Assembly: GCA_036583965.1 (NCBI GenBank)
Contig: JAZBQD010000021.1
Location: forward strand, 17,713,266 to 17,777,265
DNA: 64,000 bases
Origin: Prunella strophiata
Taxonomy: Eukaryota > Chordata > Aves > Passeriformes > Prunellidae
Reading direction: 5' to 3'
Shown here: positions 13,701 through 26,900 of the stretch, in pieces
How the letters are laid out: every line of letters begins with the position of its first letter
Numbering within the stretch: the first letter of the stretch is position 1
Translations under genes and position numbers: made by a program
The notes under the pieces: generated by a model
What the model was told of the DNA's origin: nothing
Database searches by the model: none
The model's input: only the letters and a program-made list of their open reading frames with translations

Positions 13701-14505
13701 AAACATAGAAAACCTGAGCATGTATTCATGTCCTCTCCAGCATCTTGGCTGTATGGATGGGTTTACCATAAAGCATTAAATGTCTTTTCTGTTAGCATTC
13801 AAAAGAATGCTTGGTTGGTGCCTCCAGACATTTTTCATTTCCCACTTCAAGCAGGATTCAGTATTTATCAGACCTCCTCATGCTTCTCTAATTGGATTCT
13901 TTGCCCATTGGAAATGCACAGCAACATTCTGCTCAGAACAATGCCCAGACAGAACACACCTTGTTTAAAAATACATAAGTACGTTTCTTGTTTGAGCACA
14001 GAAAAAACAACATTTCCAATTCCTCAAGAAAAACTTCAAGGACATCAGAAGATCCAGGGCAGGCTGGTACTGACCCAGCAGAAGTGAGACCTGTGATAAT
14101 TTCACTTTAATCCAGTTTTCTCCTACAATCACCTACTGTTTATTATTCTTTGTCAATAACTCGGTTTGTATTTTGAAATGCTTCTCTTTGCCATACCCTG
14201 AAGTTTCTGTACTGTCCAAGAAGCAACAAAGGCACCAAACACATCTGAAAACACACAAACCACAGTCTTGTTCTTCAGGGGGTACCTACATCCCACAAAA
14301 CTAAAATACAGCCAATAATTTCCCAGAATATGACACTGCATTACTATTACACAGAAAGATTTACTGAATTTACAGAAGGATTTACTGCCTGAAGTCCTGT
14401 ATGAAACAATGACTAAGGAGTAGCAAAGCATTATTTTACAGTGCACAGCAAAAATCTGCAGATCTGAGAGAATTTTAAGGGCTACCATAGACTGCAAACT
14501 CTGTA
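10735..14505. other. Intergenic with one LTR-related fragment
   Basis: Mostly unrecognised sequence. The segment 11481-11531 is nearly identical (about 45 of 49 bases) to 14558-14605 inside the tentative LTR at 14.5 kb, in the same orientation, and is probably a scrap of the same family. No exon seen. Confidence 0.5.
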
Positions 14506-14511
14506 ATGATC

Positions 14512-15100
14512 TGTAGACATCTTCTGGGGGCTTCAGTCCCCAGAATCTAAATCTTTTACTTGAATCCTACTTTCCACATCTAACTACAAAACTGATCTGG
14601 CTCCTTTTAACCCAATAACTAATCACTCAAAGTCTGCAATGTGGACTTTTTTATCCAAGTCCATAAAACCACGCAAACCCATGAAGAAGAAGGAAGAAGA
14701 AGGTGAAGAAGAAGAACCAGCCTCTGCCCCAAAACCTCCATCTTGTTCTATATTTATTACTGTATTCTAAAACCCCAAACTCCAAGTTTTCCACCCTGTG
14801 ATATTACACACTTCTAATCAAACTAGACACACAATCCCAGTGCTATCACTCAATTTTGGAAGCCTTCTCCATTGCCTCAGGACAAATTTTCTTGTGGGTC
14901 TGTGCCCTTCAGCACAGAAAGTTTAAAATTCTCAGCATCCAGCACTCCAACAGGTGGGCAGGGCAGTTCTTAGGGAATGTGGCATCCAGCTCCCACAAAA
15001 CCTCATTAAGGTTTAAGGTAACGTTTTTTAACCCCAGTGGAAAATGTCACTCTCACTTGACATCCCAGTGTTTCCATTTCAGATTTTCTGCTCATCTGCA
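14512..15100 (-). mobile_element. Tentative solo LTR, second family
   Basis: Read on the minus strand this 589-bp segment starts TGCAGATGAGC and ends CTACA, and is bounded by a 5-bp repeat TGATC (14507-14511 and 15101-15105). Inside, a GATAAAAAAGTCC TATA-like box lies about 150 bases before the end, preceded by a pyrimidine-rich block and an AAGATGGAGG motif like that of the four-copy family. The 48-bp match at 11.48 kb shows that part of it is repeated. The ends could be coincidental. Confidence 0.5.
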
Positions 15101-15105
15101 TGATC

Positions 15106-17199
15106 CTGAGAGGGTGTGAGAAGCCACACACACATTGGAATAATAGAAATTAATCACTCCATTAAAAGAAGTGCCTGAAATCCAGGCCCTTTGAAATTAA
15201 TATGCAAGCTCTCTCAGCAAGGGCAGGACTTCACTTACTGGATGTACTCTGGCACAGGGCCAGTGGCACTAGATCAGTGTCAGGGTGGCTCCAAGTGACT
15301 GCTCTGGCAGTGATGGAGCACAGGCACTTCCTCTTTTTTCATTGCCTTACTCCCATTAACACATGCAAATGATGTGCCTTGCTGTGTCTCTTGTTTTAGC
15401 AACCTCAGTTAATTCCCTGTTAACACAGATTTTATTTTTTTTTTGTCATGCCCAGTAGACATTTAAGCAGTCTATTTTTTTTTTCCTTTGGAGGAAGAGG
15501 AAAGAGAGAGAAACAAGCCCTGATGTGGAGAGATGAAGAGTGGCAGAGCACCAAAGCACAGGAATGAATGCTGAAGGACTTTCTCCTTCCATTAAGAACC
15601 TGCTCAGGAGTAATGGACTAAAATGCACAGCACAGAGGCATTGAGGCAGCAGAGGTGTTTGTAAACTCCTGAATACACTTGTCAGCTAATTCTCCATTGT
15701 GGATGGATTCCCAGAACTGCTGCAGAACAATGCTCTTTGCACATGCCATTGTTTGGGACATATTTCCCAGACATATGCCACTCACTGGTGGCTGTTAAAT
15801 GCTCCATCCATAAACCATTATGTGCTTCTATATTGAGGTTTCTCTGCAACAGGCAGCTGTTTGACAGGGAATAAACTCCTGGGGACAGCAGCAAATCAAA
15901 TTAAATATATCTCCACAGAGCTATCATAGGGGGCTGCATGGCTTGATAGGCTGCATCAAGAGCAATAAACACACACAGGAAGAGCAAACCTGAGATAAAT
16001 CAAGATGGTCCAAATGAGCAAAGAGGCTGACAAATCACCAGTGCCTCTGTGAAAGCCATTAGGAGTTTCAATGATGATTTCAACAGAGCCACTATTTCAG
16101 CTGGCTGTCTGTGGGCAGGAAGGTTTTAATCCTATAAAAGTCAGAGATTATCTAATTAGTGTTCTTTTCTCCCTCACTTTATGAACTTGGTTATGGGGAA
16201 TTACACTCACTGATATGCCAATACATAAATTCACTAAGGGAAAAAAAAAGAAAAAATAAGTGGAACATGTTAATAGTTCAGATTTCATTCATTCTCTTTT
16301 CTAATATTTATTTTCCCAATATAAACCTGCAACCTGGAGTTTAGTATGGGCTTAGGAAAGAAAAGGGCCTGATTGCTTCATGGAACAGAATCAAACATGT
16401 ATTTGCCTCGAACAGTGGCTTATTCTCATTGAGAATGTCTTTATAAACACAACAACATGAATGTTTTCTTACGTCCTACTTTTATGTATGCATCAAAGCC
16501 TATGGAATACAGACTGGTTGAGACACACTCTGTACCAGGGAGAAAGAGAAACAGCAAAAGAGATGCCAACACAGTGAATAAATTCCTCTTAATTAATAAA
16601 TTTCATCACATTAACAATGGCCTACGTGGAGGAGCGAGCACTTCAGGGAAAAAGCGCTCACAGATCTTACTTCAATATATTTTATATCAAAAACCTGTTC
16701 TTTCAATACTCCCTTTCTCAGCCACTTGTGTCAGACTGAATAGACTCAAATCCTCAGAATTATTTCCTTCAGGAAAAGAAATGATGAATCTGTGTAGCAG
16801 CAAGAAGAGCCTTGTTCTGTTTTAAAAGCTTTCACTCCTACATCATTCATTCTGTTAAGGCTCCCTCACCCAGCACTGCACAGGCTTCTGATCCAGCTGG
16901 GTGACTGGAGTTTACAGCTCCACATTTCATTGGCTTTATGGGTTCTCTGAGTGATCTTATCTAAATCAGCTGCATTAAAAACCAGAGAAATACACCTGTG
17001 CTGCTGTGCCTCACAGAACAGCTCCTTAACATCAAACATAACCTGTGTTTTTCCATGATGGATCTGCCAAGAATCCCTCCACGGGCAGCTTGGGAAAAGG
17101 TGGGGTAGAAGCAGAGGACAGCTGTCCCTAGTTAGACCAGCCTGATATTATTTTAAAATTCAGTCCCTTCAGCTTGAAAGTTCCTGTGCACCTCCATAC
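15106..17199. other. Intergenic, nothing recognised
   Basis: AT-rich unique sequence with short poly(T) runs near 15435 and 15475. No exon or repeat family recognised. Confidence 0.5.
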
Positions 17200-17204
17200 C
17201 TTGG

Positions 17205-17923
17205 TGTCTCAGGTTTAGCTGGGTGTGTGTTCTATTTCCATCTGCCAGAGTTGGGGCAGTTCTCCCTGTTCCTTGGGCAGTTTTTTCTTTATCTCTTCCA
17301 CAACCAATCCTCCCTCCAGGAGATCTCTGCTGTCCATGGGCCATTAATTATTAATTATCTTCTGTCCATGGCCAGTGAGTGTCCCTGCATGGCTGATAAA
17401 ATTCCATCATCCCACTGGCAGATGCTCTGCCCAGGGCAGGAGCCAAGCATTCCTGCCTGGATAGAATCTGACCCTGGAACACCACAGCAGCCTTTGCCCA
17501 CTGCTGCATTGCCAGAGGAGCAGCTTTCTTCTCCTCTGCTGGATTCCCAGAGGGAGAGCAGGCCCATCTGCAGCAGCCCTGGAGCTTCAGAGGAAAACTC
17601 CCCCCTTGTGCAGGATCCCTGCTCCAGCAGAACCAGCCCTGGCACTGCAGGAGGGCTGCAGCCACCATGGCATGGGGCTGTGCCACCACCCTGACACACA
17701 GGGCTCAGCTCCTCTTCTGACTCTGGGTTTTTTTGTTTGTACTATTGCATTTGTATTTTTATTTTCCCTAATAAAGAACTGTTATTCCTGCTCCCATATC
17801 TTTGCCTGACAGCCCCCTTAATATCAAAATTATAATAATTCAGAGAGAGGGGGTTTGCATTTTCCATTTCAGGGGAGGCTCCTGCCTTCCTTAAGCAGAC
17901 ACATGTCTGTTCAAACCAAGACA
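17205..17923 (-). mobile_element. Solo LTR, ERVL-like, 719 bp
   Basis: Read on the minus strand it starts TGTCTTGGTTTGAAC and ends GAGACA. A perfect 5-bp target-site duplication, CTTGG, flanks it at 17200-17204 and 17924-17928; five bases is the usual size for ERVL (class III) insertions. I recall the 5' end as common to many songbird ERVL LTRs, but could not check this. No internal retroviral sequence is attached. The long open frames across it are not genes. Confidence 0.9.
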
Positions 17924-18629
17924 CTTGGTTAGCAACAATCTTCAGCAAGGAAGAAAAACCCTTGATATTTCTTTAAGGACAAAGTTATGAGGATCAGGTA
18001 TCCCTGTGTTCTGCTGTCATTGCAACTGCACAAAGATCCTTTAGCACCTTCTCCCCTCAGTGCTCAGGTGAAACTGGGAGATAACCAGGTTCTTGGGAAA
18101 CCTTGGACAAATCTGTCCTGATTTGAAGCCTCTGAAAGGCGCAGGGGAAATACATTCAGCCAGCTGGATTCTCTGAAGCATTTAGCTGACCCCAGCACGC
18201 TCCATTGCTTGGCTTGCAGGCTCTGAGCAAGAATTCCCTCTCCAGCTGTGTGCCTGACACCCAGAGCAGGGTAAAGCTCTGGGAACTTACCTGGAAAAGA
18301 GCAAACTGTGACACCAGTCCTGCTGCTGCTCCCCAAGAGAATGAAAGGGGGCTTGAGAGGGGTGGGAGCCAAACCAGAGAAAAGCAGCAAGGAGAGTGGT
18401 GGGGTAAGATCAGCAACGGGAGATGAAAATCACAGATCTGATGAAGAATTTTCCTGGGGTATAAAGTGGGAGATTTTATTTCAAATTTAATTTATATTTT
18501 AAAAATTGGGATAAGAGAGCAGCCCTGCAGGAAGGGATCTGGGAGTGCAGGAGGATCAGAGAGTCAGGGGTGTCCTGGGAGCCAGGAGGGCAAATCCAGA
18601 ATAAACAGCTGGGCAAAACCCAGCACTAT

Positions 18630-18745
18630 TTACTGCCCAGAGCAGCTGTGGCTGCCCCTGGATCCCTGCAGTGCCCCAGGCCAGGGCTTGGAGCACCCTG
18701 GGACAGTGGAAGGTGTCCCTGCCCATGGCATGGGTGGAGGTGGTG
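18630..18745 (+). mobile_element. CR1 LINE 3' fragment
   Basis: Degraded CR1 3' end: the segments CTGGATCCCTGCAG, GCTTGGAGCACCCTGGGACA and AAGGTGTCCCTGCCCATGGCA follow the order of the CR1 tail, and closely match the copy at 34.9-35.2 kb. Confidence 0.7.
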
Positions 18746-19988
18746 ATTTTTAAGCTGGTGATTTTTATTTTTTGGGAACTACAAAACCCAGCACTCTCCC
18801 GTTGCAGGGTGGTTGTGCCATAAATCCAGCAGAGAGCTGCAGATTTGGAATGTGACATTAAGATCTTCAATGCAAAATGTGTTTCAAACACAATCCGAAG
18901 TTTGAGTAGGACTCAAAAGATGATTATTCAAAAATCCAATTAAAAGTTTATCCTTTGCCTAAAGGCATCATCTTAACTCCAACATAACTCGTTAGGAGAA
19001 CTTTAGTTGCAGTAAAAATATCAAATTTCAAGGCCATCTCATCAGAAGAATATTCTCTGAAAAAAAAACACAACAACATTTATTTTAAAAATTTAAGCAA
19101 ACATATTTTAATTATTTAAATTGCATTTTCAATACCATTCTGGAACATGAAGTCTATCTAAGTATATTCTTAGATGCAGACTGTAATAATGTAATGATTT
19201 TTTCCCTATTTAAAGTTCTGGCATCCTTTCCTTTTCTTTTGTAATTAGGCAGAAACAACATGTGTCATTTTAATTCTCAATCTTTCTCTTTCTCCACCAC
19301 TCCTCTCACCAGTCCCAAATTCTGACTCTGGCTAAGATTCAGTAAATAATTCCAATCCAATCCCCAGTAGCTGGGTTAATGAATTGTCTCGTTTAAAAGT
19401 CACATTTAGCAGAGAGTTTTGCAAATCTGTTTCAGTGACTGAGTTACTTTAATTTGCCTTCATACTTTTCATTCTTTAAAAAGAAAAAAGGCCTATTAGC
19501 CTAGTAGAAAATTACTTTTTTTCTTGCCATTTCTTAAAAATGGAAACAGAATATCTTTTAGTTCCTCACCATCTGACCAGGTACTGTTTAATTTATCTCT
19601 TTCAGCTACAACTGCTGCCTTCCAGAGATTATCTTTGTTAATTCTGCCCACAATTAAGAGATGATAAAGAAGAAGAGATGGATATTGATTAATATTACAC
19701 ATAATATAAAAATGCCATACAGCCTTCTGGTTTTCAATACTGAGCTGTTGCAGGGAGCTAATGCATCCTGCAGGCAATTATGGCACCTCCAGGAACAGTC
19801 ACATGGAGAAAAACCCACAGAAATCTGCATTTGCACATGATCATTACAGCCTTGGCAGCAGAGAGATCTCAGGTTTGCTTTTTTGGTTTAATAACTTATC
19901 CAGCATGTCAGGTTACATCTTGCTGTGCCTCAGCACTCCCCAGCCCTGCTACAGATTTATGAGTATACATATATAAGTGGCAAAAAGT

Positions 19989-20116
19989 GATTTTGTTGTT
20001 TTTTGGGGTTTTTTTTTTTGGTTTTTTTAGTTTGGTTTTTTTCGGGTTTTTTTTTTTTTTGGTTTGGTTTGGTTGATTTTTTTTGTTTGTTTTTTGTTTT
20101 TGTTTTTGTTTTTTTC
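19989..20116. repeat. T/G-rich low-complexity tract
   Basis: Runs of T interrupted by GG or GGG, with only two C on the plus strand near its ends; low-complexity expansion rather than a tandem unit. Confidence 0.9.
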
Positions 20117-23049
20117 AGTTTGGGTGTTCACAATAAAACCCAAAACTTAAGACTGACTCCAAAAGACCTTGAACATAACCCACTTGTGCTATGCTAATTC
20201 CCTGGCTGTAAGCATTTAGCTTGGAAGGGCAACACCAAGGCAGCCCAGCTTTCCCCATAACCTGTGGTTGATGCCCTGATGGAAGATTTATGGCAGCTGC
20301 ATGTGGAAAACTGCCAGTCACCTGCCAGAAAGCTGGGTAAGTGCAGGAACACACCTGGACAGGCTCATGGCATCCCTTTAGGTCCATTTGTCAGTCCTTT
20401 CTCAGGACAGGTACTCAACAGTGCTGTTTATACAACACCCCAGTGGTTCTCACCCTCCCTTGAGAAAGATTTGGGTTCAAATTTCTTGAAAAATTCAAAT
20501 GCTTTTGGAAGCACTAAAAATACCAGACAATAAATGTGATGGCTCTTTCCTTATTTCCTAAAGAAAACAATGCTTAAAGTGTTTTAACTGCTTCTGGCAT
20601 GTGAGCATAACCCTGATCCCTCCTTCCTAGAGGAGCTTCCTCACCAAAAGGCTGAAGAATCACATTGCCCTTACCTTACTCTATCTTTACAACACCTTTT
20701 ACCCCTTTCCCCAAGGAGGAATTCCCACAGGGGGCACATTTGGTAGCTCATTATAGTCAGTAAGTAAAATAAACTGCAGAGATACACTGGAAAGTTTGTC
20801 TGCTTCAAGCACTTCCTTCTTTTAGCAGGACTGTGATGGCCCAGCACCTGTAAATGAACTGAAAACTGTGTCTGGGCTCTCAGTGCTCACACAGGGCACA
20901 GCTCAGAGCACAGCTCCCACCCAGCCCCACACCACTGGCACCAAGGGAGGCCCCACACCTGGGACACAAGAACCAGCCTGAGTTGATCATAAACAAGCCT
21001 AAGTGACAGAGCAACATCATTTCTATTGATCTGCTTCCACAGGCAGGATGCAGCTGTGAAAGTGAGATGCTTTTCTATGCAGCCCTTCCAGCACAGCAGC
21101 TCCCACTGCTTGCTGAGGAGAGAGCAGCCTCCCCCACTGAAAGCAGCCTCCCCCTTTTTCCTCTGCACACCCTTCTGTGCTCCTCAGAAATGGCACTGCA
21201 GTGGCACTCACTGACAGGGACAGAAAGGAACTGCACTCTCTCTTCTTTCAGTGTGGTGAAGACTCCCTGTGACAGAGCACACCCTTCTCCAGGGACAGTT
21301 ATTGTCCTGGTAAGCAGCACAGATGGTGAATATTTAATTTTTTTCTCCTCAGCATCTTTCATGCTAAAACCTCTCTTCAGCAGCAAGCTGGAAAATCCAA
21401 CAGAAAGACAAAATCAATGGCCAGTGAAAGAAAACTAATAGCACTTAACAGCTGATGGCTTTTCTGGGCAGCCTGTCCCACCTCCATCTCCAAATGATCC
21501 TTTTGCACTGACCTGGTGCTGTGATTGTGACACTGAGCTCCCTGCAGGAGCTCTGGCCTCACACTGACAACCCATCACTGTAACAGATGATGTGACCTCA
21601 GAAAGCACAACCAACAACCACAACCACCACAAGTGCTGAAAAGGAAACAGCTCTGCAGGTGCTGCACTGCTGATGGAGACCAGATGTCACCTAACAAATG
21701 TACCCATCCACAAGAGCTGCAGGAAGAAGCTGCTGCAGCTTTGCAATCTCCTCAGCCCCACATCACAACTCCTGGGAGCAGCAGCAGAACCAGAGAAATG
21801 TGGTACCTGCACCAGGGGACAGGGACAGAGCTGATTGTGACATGGCCAGGTTGTGACCACATGGGTCAGCAGCTGAGGAACCAGTCCTGCACCCCGTGGG
21901 AATTTGTTTGCCATGCCCAAATGCCAGCATCCATCCTCCTGATTTGAAGGCTGGGAGGAATAAAAACAGAGAGAAATCCTCTTCCCCTGAGCTGTGTGAG
22001 ATGTAGGCAGGCAGGTCTAGGAAATAACTGAAGTGTTAACGAAGCATTAGCAGCTTTGCTTTTCCTCCCTCATGTGCTGCTATCATTTCATGTCACTGAA
22101 CCAATTCTCACACAATTGTCTGAGGCTCCAAGTGGAAAAAACTCATTATCCTCCGAGTCCAGCTGTTAAGAATATGGGATTATGTTGTATTTCCATCTGC
22201 AATACAGCAGAAGCATTAGCTCTTTTTGAACTATGGCCAGGAGGATGCAGATTTAATTGCCCTCATAGCTCCTCCTGCTTCAAAATAAAACCATCTTTCA
22301 AAACCATTGCATTTTCAGAACTCTTTCACTTGAAGTAAGTGACCTGGTTCCCTCAAACTTGAAGAGTTTAACAAAGAGAGGGTTCTCTTGCCAGCAAAGA
22401 ATGGCTTGCATATGTTTATATGGGCAGCTGAATTTCACCTTGAAACCTGAATTCTAAGGCAGTTGAGAAAGATTAGAAAGCCCAGGAGAATGGAGCCAAG
22501 CCCTGCTCACTGTTAAAAACAGGAGTGTCCAGAGTGTTCACTGGGTGGTGAAACTGCTACCAAGGAGAGTCACTAAATGAAGGAGGGGAGATGCTGAAAT
22601 CCACCAACCATGATTTATTGAGAAAGTTTGTTTTATTGGTTTATAAATCACACCTACCTCTTTATTAAAAAAGCCCTTTATCAACTTAAAACATTACCAG
22701 AGCCAACATATAATATACATATTTAGAAATTCCTCACCTGATTGCCAAGTCACAGTCTGGCTTGTTCTCCTCTCCTGTCTGAACACTTCCTTATTGCTCA
22801 TTAAATTTTAGCAGCCCAAACATGCAAATCTAACATAACATACCTGCTGTACTGAGATCCTGATTTTTCAACATTAGTGCAAGGACAATTCCACACTCCA
22901 GCAAAGCAAAGATTCAGTGAGTTTTAGATTTAAATAAGAAAATACCAGGACGTTTTACATGAGATTTTTCTGAGGGTGCAAAAGACAGATATTGCAGAAA
23001 CAAAACTGTAGATTGCTGTTTTGATAATATATTTGACCCAAAATTTACC

Positions 23050-23140
23050 TTTATTCCAGGTACTTTGGTTCTGAACAATCTATAGCAGCATTTTGACAGA
23101 AAAGTGCAGCTCCTTTCAAAGACAGCTCATACAATTTATT
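23050..23140 (-). promoter_or_regulatory. MLYCD: Candidate MLYCD polyadenylation signals
   Basis: Two minus-strand AATAAA hexamers lie at 23135-23140 and 23050-23055, about 290 and 375 bases past the normal stop codon. They would give a 3' UTR of about 310-400 bases. Further AATAAA-like hexamers occur farther downstream in AT-rich sequence near 22.65 kb, so the true end is not decided by sequence alone. Confidence 0.4.
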
Positions 23141-23429
23141 ACCAACAGAACAATGTTGGCTCAGGTATTTTTTCTGAGTTACCCCTGGGCTGTATCCTGA
23201 TGAAGAGGATTTTACTCTCCATTAACACAGAGCTCCAACCCCTCTGCACACACCATGGGTGATTCAGCCAGCTGGAGTACACAGCCTTGTGAGCAAGGCC
23301 CTGCTAACCCAGGTAAATCCCAAGCACACTTGTCCTACAAGGTACATTCTGACTGAAGCCACTGCAGGTGAGTGCAGCTCTTTACAGTGAGCAACTCAGA
23401 ATGAGACTCTGAGTGCTGATGGTGCCCAC

Positions 23430-23964
23430 CTACAGCTTGCTGTTCTGCTGGAACTGGGCCACCAAGGCCAGCACCTGCTCGGAGGCTCTGACCTGCTTGG
23501 AGGCCAGGTAGAGGGCACTGTTGGAGGCTGTGTCCTCCAGGAAATACCTGTAGTTGACCATCATGCCACAGGAGGCCCCGATGCCCCGGGGGCTGGTGTC
23601 CCCCATCCAGTTGATCCTCCAGAGCACCGAGCCAGTTCTGCAGGTGGAAGTTGGCCACAGGGTTGAGGGCGTAGCCCCGGTGCTTCTCCCCATACAGGTA
23701 CCAGGCACAGAGCCTCATCAGGGGGGCATGCAGCACCTCCACCAGCCTCTCTGACCTCACCCACTCGTTGGTGTTCAAGAGTTTCTTTAGGGTGCTGCTG
23801 GTGGGGTCTCCTGTGATCTCGGAGATTTCCTGCCACTCAGATTCTGTGAAAAGTTCATTCTTTCCCTGTTCTTTTGTCTGGGAGGAGAGGAGACCCACGA
23901 GCCATTTGGTGAATCCTGGGATGGGTGAGAGTGTAGAAAAAGCTTCTATCTGAGGAAGTTCTTT
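23430..23964 (-). CDS. MLYCD: MLYCD exon 5 (terminal coding exon, frameshifted)
   Basis: The acceptor is CTGCAG before AAAGAACTTCC (KELP). The exon holds the catalytic Ser (LSPIPGF, residue 317) and His (NFHLQN, residue 411). Up to Asn414 (23635-23637) it reads in one frame; from 23633 the conserved sequence ([35 protein letters not shown], stop TAG at 23430-23432) continues in the next frame. The coding length of 535 bases is one more than a multiple of three, as a single inserted base predicts. Reading straight through, the frame stays open to a stop at 23335-23337. Confidence 0.95.
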
Positions 23965-26900
23965 CTGCAGATAACAGGAGAGAAAAAATGAATCATGAGT
24001 TTGGTCATGATTGACACAGAGAAGTTTGAGTGAAAGGGCAGCTGATGGTCTTTGCTCTTTGGCAAGTGAAAACCAGGGAATCAGAGAAGGAACTGATACA
24101 CATGGACATGAAAAAACGGTAAAAAAATCACCCTGGCAAGTTAGTGATGAGAAGGCACTGGGAGCACGCAGAAAATTTTAACACTGACTGAATCCATTCC
24201 TCACACACCATCTCCATAAAAGTACTTTTGCAGTACTTAACACCACTGGGTTCTGCTGTTATCCTTTTACAGGCAGAAATAAACATAAAATCACAGGCTA
24301 TAAAGAAGTGATTCTAAAGAGAGTATTTTTTTAAATAGACATGCAAGTTTGGAAAACCATTTATTTTTCATATATAACTTTTTTTATATATATCAAGGGC
24401 AGCTTATTATTTTGGTCTATTGTAAAATCAAGAGATACTAGTTTTAGATTTTTATGGAAAGAACTATTTCCTGAAGTTTTGAATTAAATTCTTTATAAAG
24501 GCCAGCTGTCTTTAATGTCTTTAATGATATTACCTAAACCAGCAAGAAATACAAAGTGTGTGAATATTTTTTTTTTAGTGCAAGTATAACACTTGTTTTA
24601 ACGACATAAAATTTCTTCTCTGCTAATTACTCCTACAAATTTCTAATTAAACCTTGCTAACTATGAAATCATGTAAAGCAAAATATACATAAGGAAAACC
24701 ATGTTAGCTTTGGGGCTCACCAGTGTGAAGAATAAACTCACTTGCACTTGGAATGAACACAAAATGGATCAGGCAGCCCTCCTGGAGTGGGGAGCAAAGG
24801 AAAAGAGGGAAGACAGAGCTGAGCTGAAACCACCCCAGTGTTGGTTTAATTACTGTTCCAACAGAAGAAATGGTAAGAACCAAGACATTCATCAACGTTA
24901 CAGAAGCATCTTAATGTCAGCAGAAAATTGTCTTTAAATGACTACAAATGGTGCTTTTTCTACCTCGAGGATTACCGAGGTAACCATTAAAAAGCCATCA
25001 GGGCTCAGCTGGTGCTGCCAGGTTGTGCGAGCTGCAGCTCCTCGCTGCTGCTGAGCTCCACAGCTGCCACCTGCAGCCTGCTCCGGGAGCCTGCAGGGCA
25101 GGGATGCTGCTCTGGTATTCACAGAACCTCCTCCCTTCCCACAGCACCTTCCCAAATATGTCCCTGCTGTCCTGGGCCATCCAGCACTGTGACACACAGC
25201 CAGCCCTGCAGTTTGGTGACACAGCTGGGTCACCTGCCCTCAGATGAAGCTCCTTGTTATTTAGATACATCAGCCTAAAAATTCTTTTGGGACCAGGCAG
25301 GGACAAGAAAAGCAGATCAAGTTACACCTTATCAAATAAACACCTCATTTCATCTCCTTAGAGAACCAGATAAAGAAAACCAAGCAAATTATTTCCTAAA
25401 AACACTCATTTCTGTATCTTATTGAACAAAACTGCATTTTTGTCATCAGAGCTCACAAGAGATCCTGACTGGGTCATGCTCACAACTGCTACAAATGCCA
25501 CACTCAGTGAAATTCTAGTAAAGAAGTAGAAACTTTTTCAGGTTTCCACTAAAGGACATGATGATATTTTATTTTTAAGAGAAATTCCAAAGCTGATGTC
25601 TTTAAAACCATCTGTGAAATCCAAGTAGCAGGTTTCCTTGCATGTGCATTTTATAAAATTAAAAAGTTCCTTTACAGACATCTCTTACACTTCTGTTTTG
25701 CTCCAGAACAGAGCTGACAGGGTTCTCACTCAGGAGCTGAGTACCCTATTGCTTCCATAGGGTACCAGTTCCAATCTCATCCCTGCAGAGCCTCAGGGCA
25801 CCTGTGCACCACCCACTATGACAAAAGGGACAATGAATTATTCCTTCCCCTCTCTGTATGGTAATAACAACCTCTGCAAAGTTCCTGATGAAACAACTGA
25901 GGGGACATTGACTGCTCCGTGTTCATCACCCCCTTCAGGAGTGAACTGCTCACCAAGACAGCCCCAAACACTTCACAGGAGGTTAGCACTCTATTAAAAA
26001 CACAAAATGGGAAATTGTGGGGTTTTTACTTCTCAGCACAGATAAGACATGGGGAAGTGACCCCATTTTGAAGTGACAGTACCAACTACTAGATATCTGA
26101 TAAAAGCTTTATTCAGAAGCTTACCTGAGGCATCCATTTCTCGTGGAAAAATAAATAAATGCACTGGAGTGGGCACATTTATGTTTTGCTAAATTGATGT
26201 GCTCGTTTCAAAGCTATTGGTGGAGATCCATTAATGTTTACTTTCCTGTCAGAAACCCACACACCATTAAGAAACAGCTGCTAGTTTTGGTTCAGGGTAG
26301 ATTTCTGTGTTTGATTGTTGCTTTTTGTAGTTGTTTTCTTTTTCCCTTCCTTGCAGAAGAGCACAGATTTCTCCCATTATCCATATCTCATCTGAAACTG
26401 TCTTGCACTCTGAAAGCTGCAGTCCAAGGTCACATTTTTCATCAATGAAATCAAAGCCTGTTTTGGAAATTATGATCTCCCCAGGTCACCTAGATCAAAT
26501 TAAGGTAGCAATTATCAACAGCCCAAGCAGAAAGCTAAAATCTGCCACCAATTGTTGAGCATTCTATGGAGCCACACAGCAGCTATCAGTTTTCTCCCTC
26601 AAATGCCACAGGCTATAAAATCCTAAGCAGTTTTCTCAAAGGCTTCAGCACAGTTATCTGTGTCTGTCATCTGCTAACTGAATTGCCATGATGTACCTTC
26701 TGCAGAGCCACAGACTGCTTAGAGTGGCTATAAACACATAGGGAATTAAATGTCTGGCTAATGAGAAATCCATCCCCCTCCTCCTTCACCAGCACCTATC
26801 AGCTTGCTAGAAATGATCTGCCTGCACTCAATTTGGGGTTTGGTTGGTTTTTGTAGTTGTCTGGAATAGTTTCAAAATCCAATTCATTTCTGGGAACAAC

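Larger units (their letters stand above)
17929..23049. other. Flank downstream of MLYCD
   Basis: Contains a degraded CR1 tail at 18630-18745 and a T/G-rich tract at 19989-20116. The rest is unrecognised; OSGIN1, which follows MLYCD in human, was looked for in the translations and not seen. Confidence 0.5.

Noticed and set aside
17227..17694. 155-codon open frame
   Set aside because: Located within the ERVL-like LTR, on the antisense strand of the element.
23620..23650. Programmed ribosomal frameshift as the explanation of the MLYCD break
   Set aside because: No slippery heptamer, no in-frame early stop and no family precedent; an extra base by error or mutation is simpler.
24990..25310. GC-richer segment as an additional exon
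   Set aside because: The open frames on both strands show no similarity I recognise, and MLYCD is complete without it.
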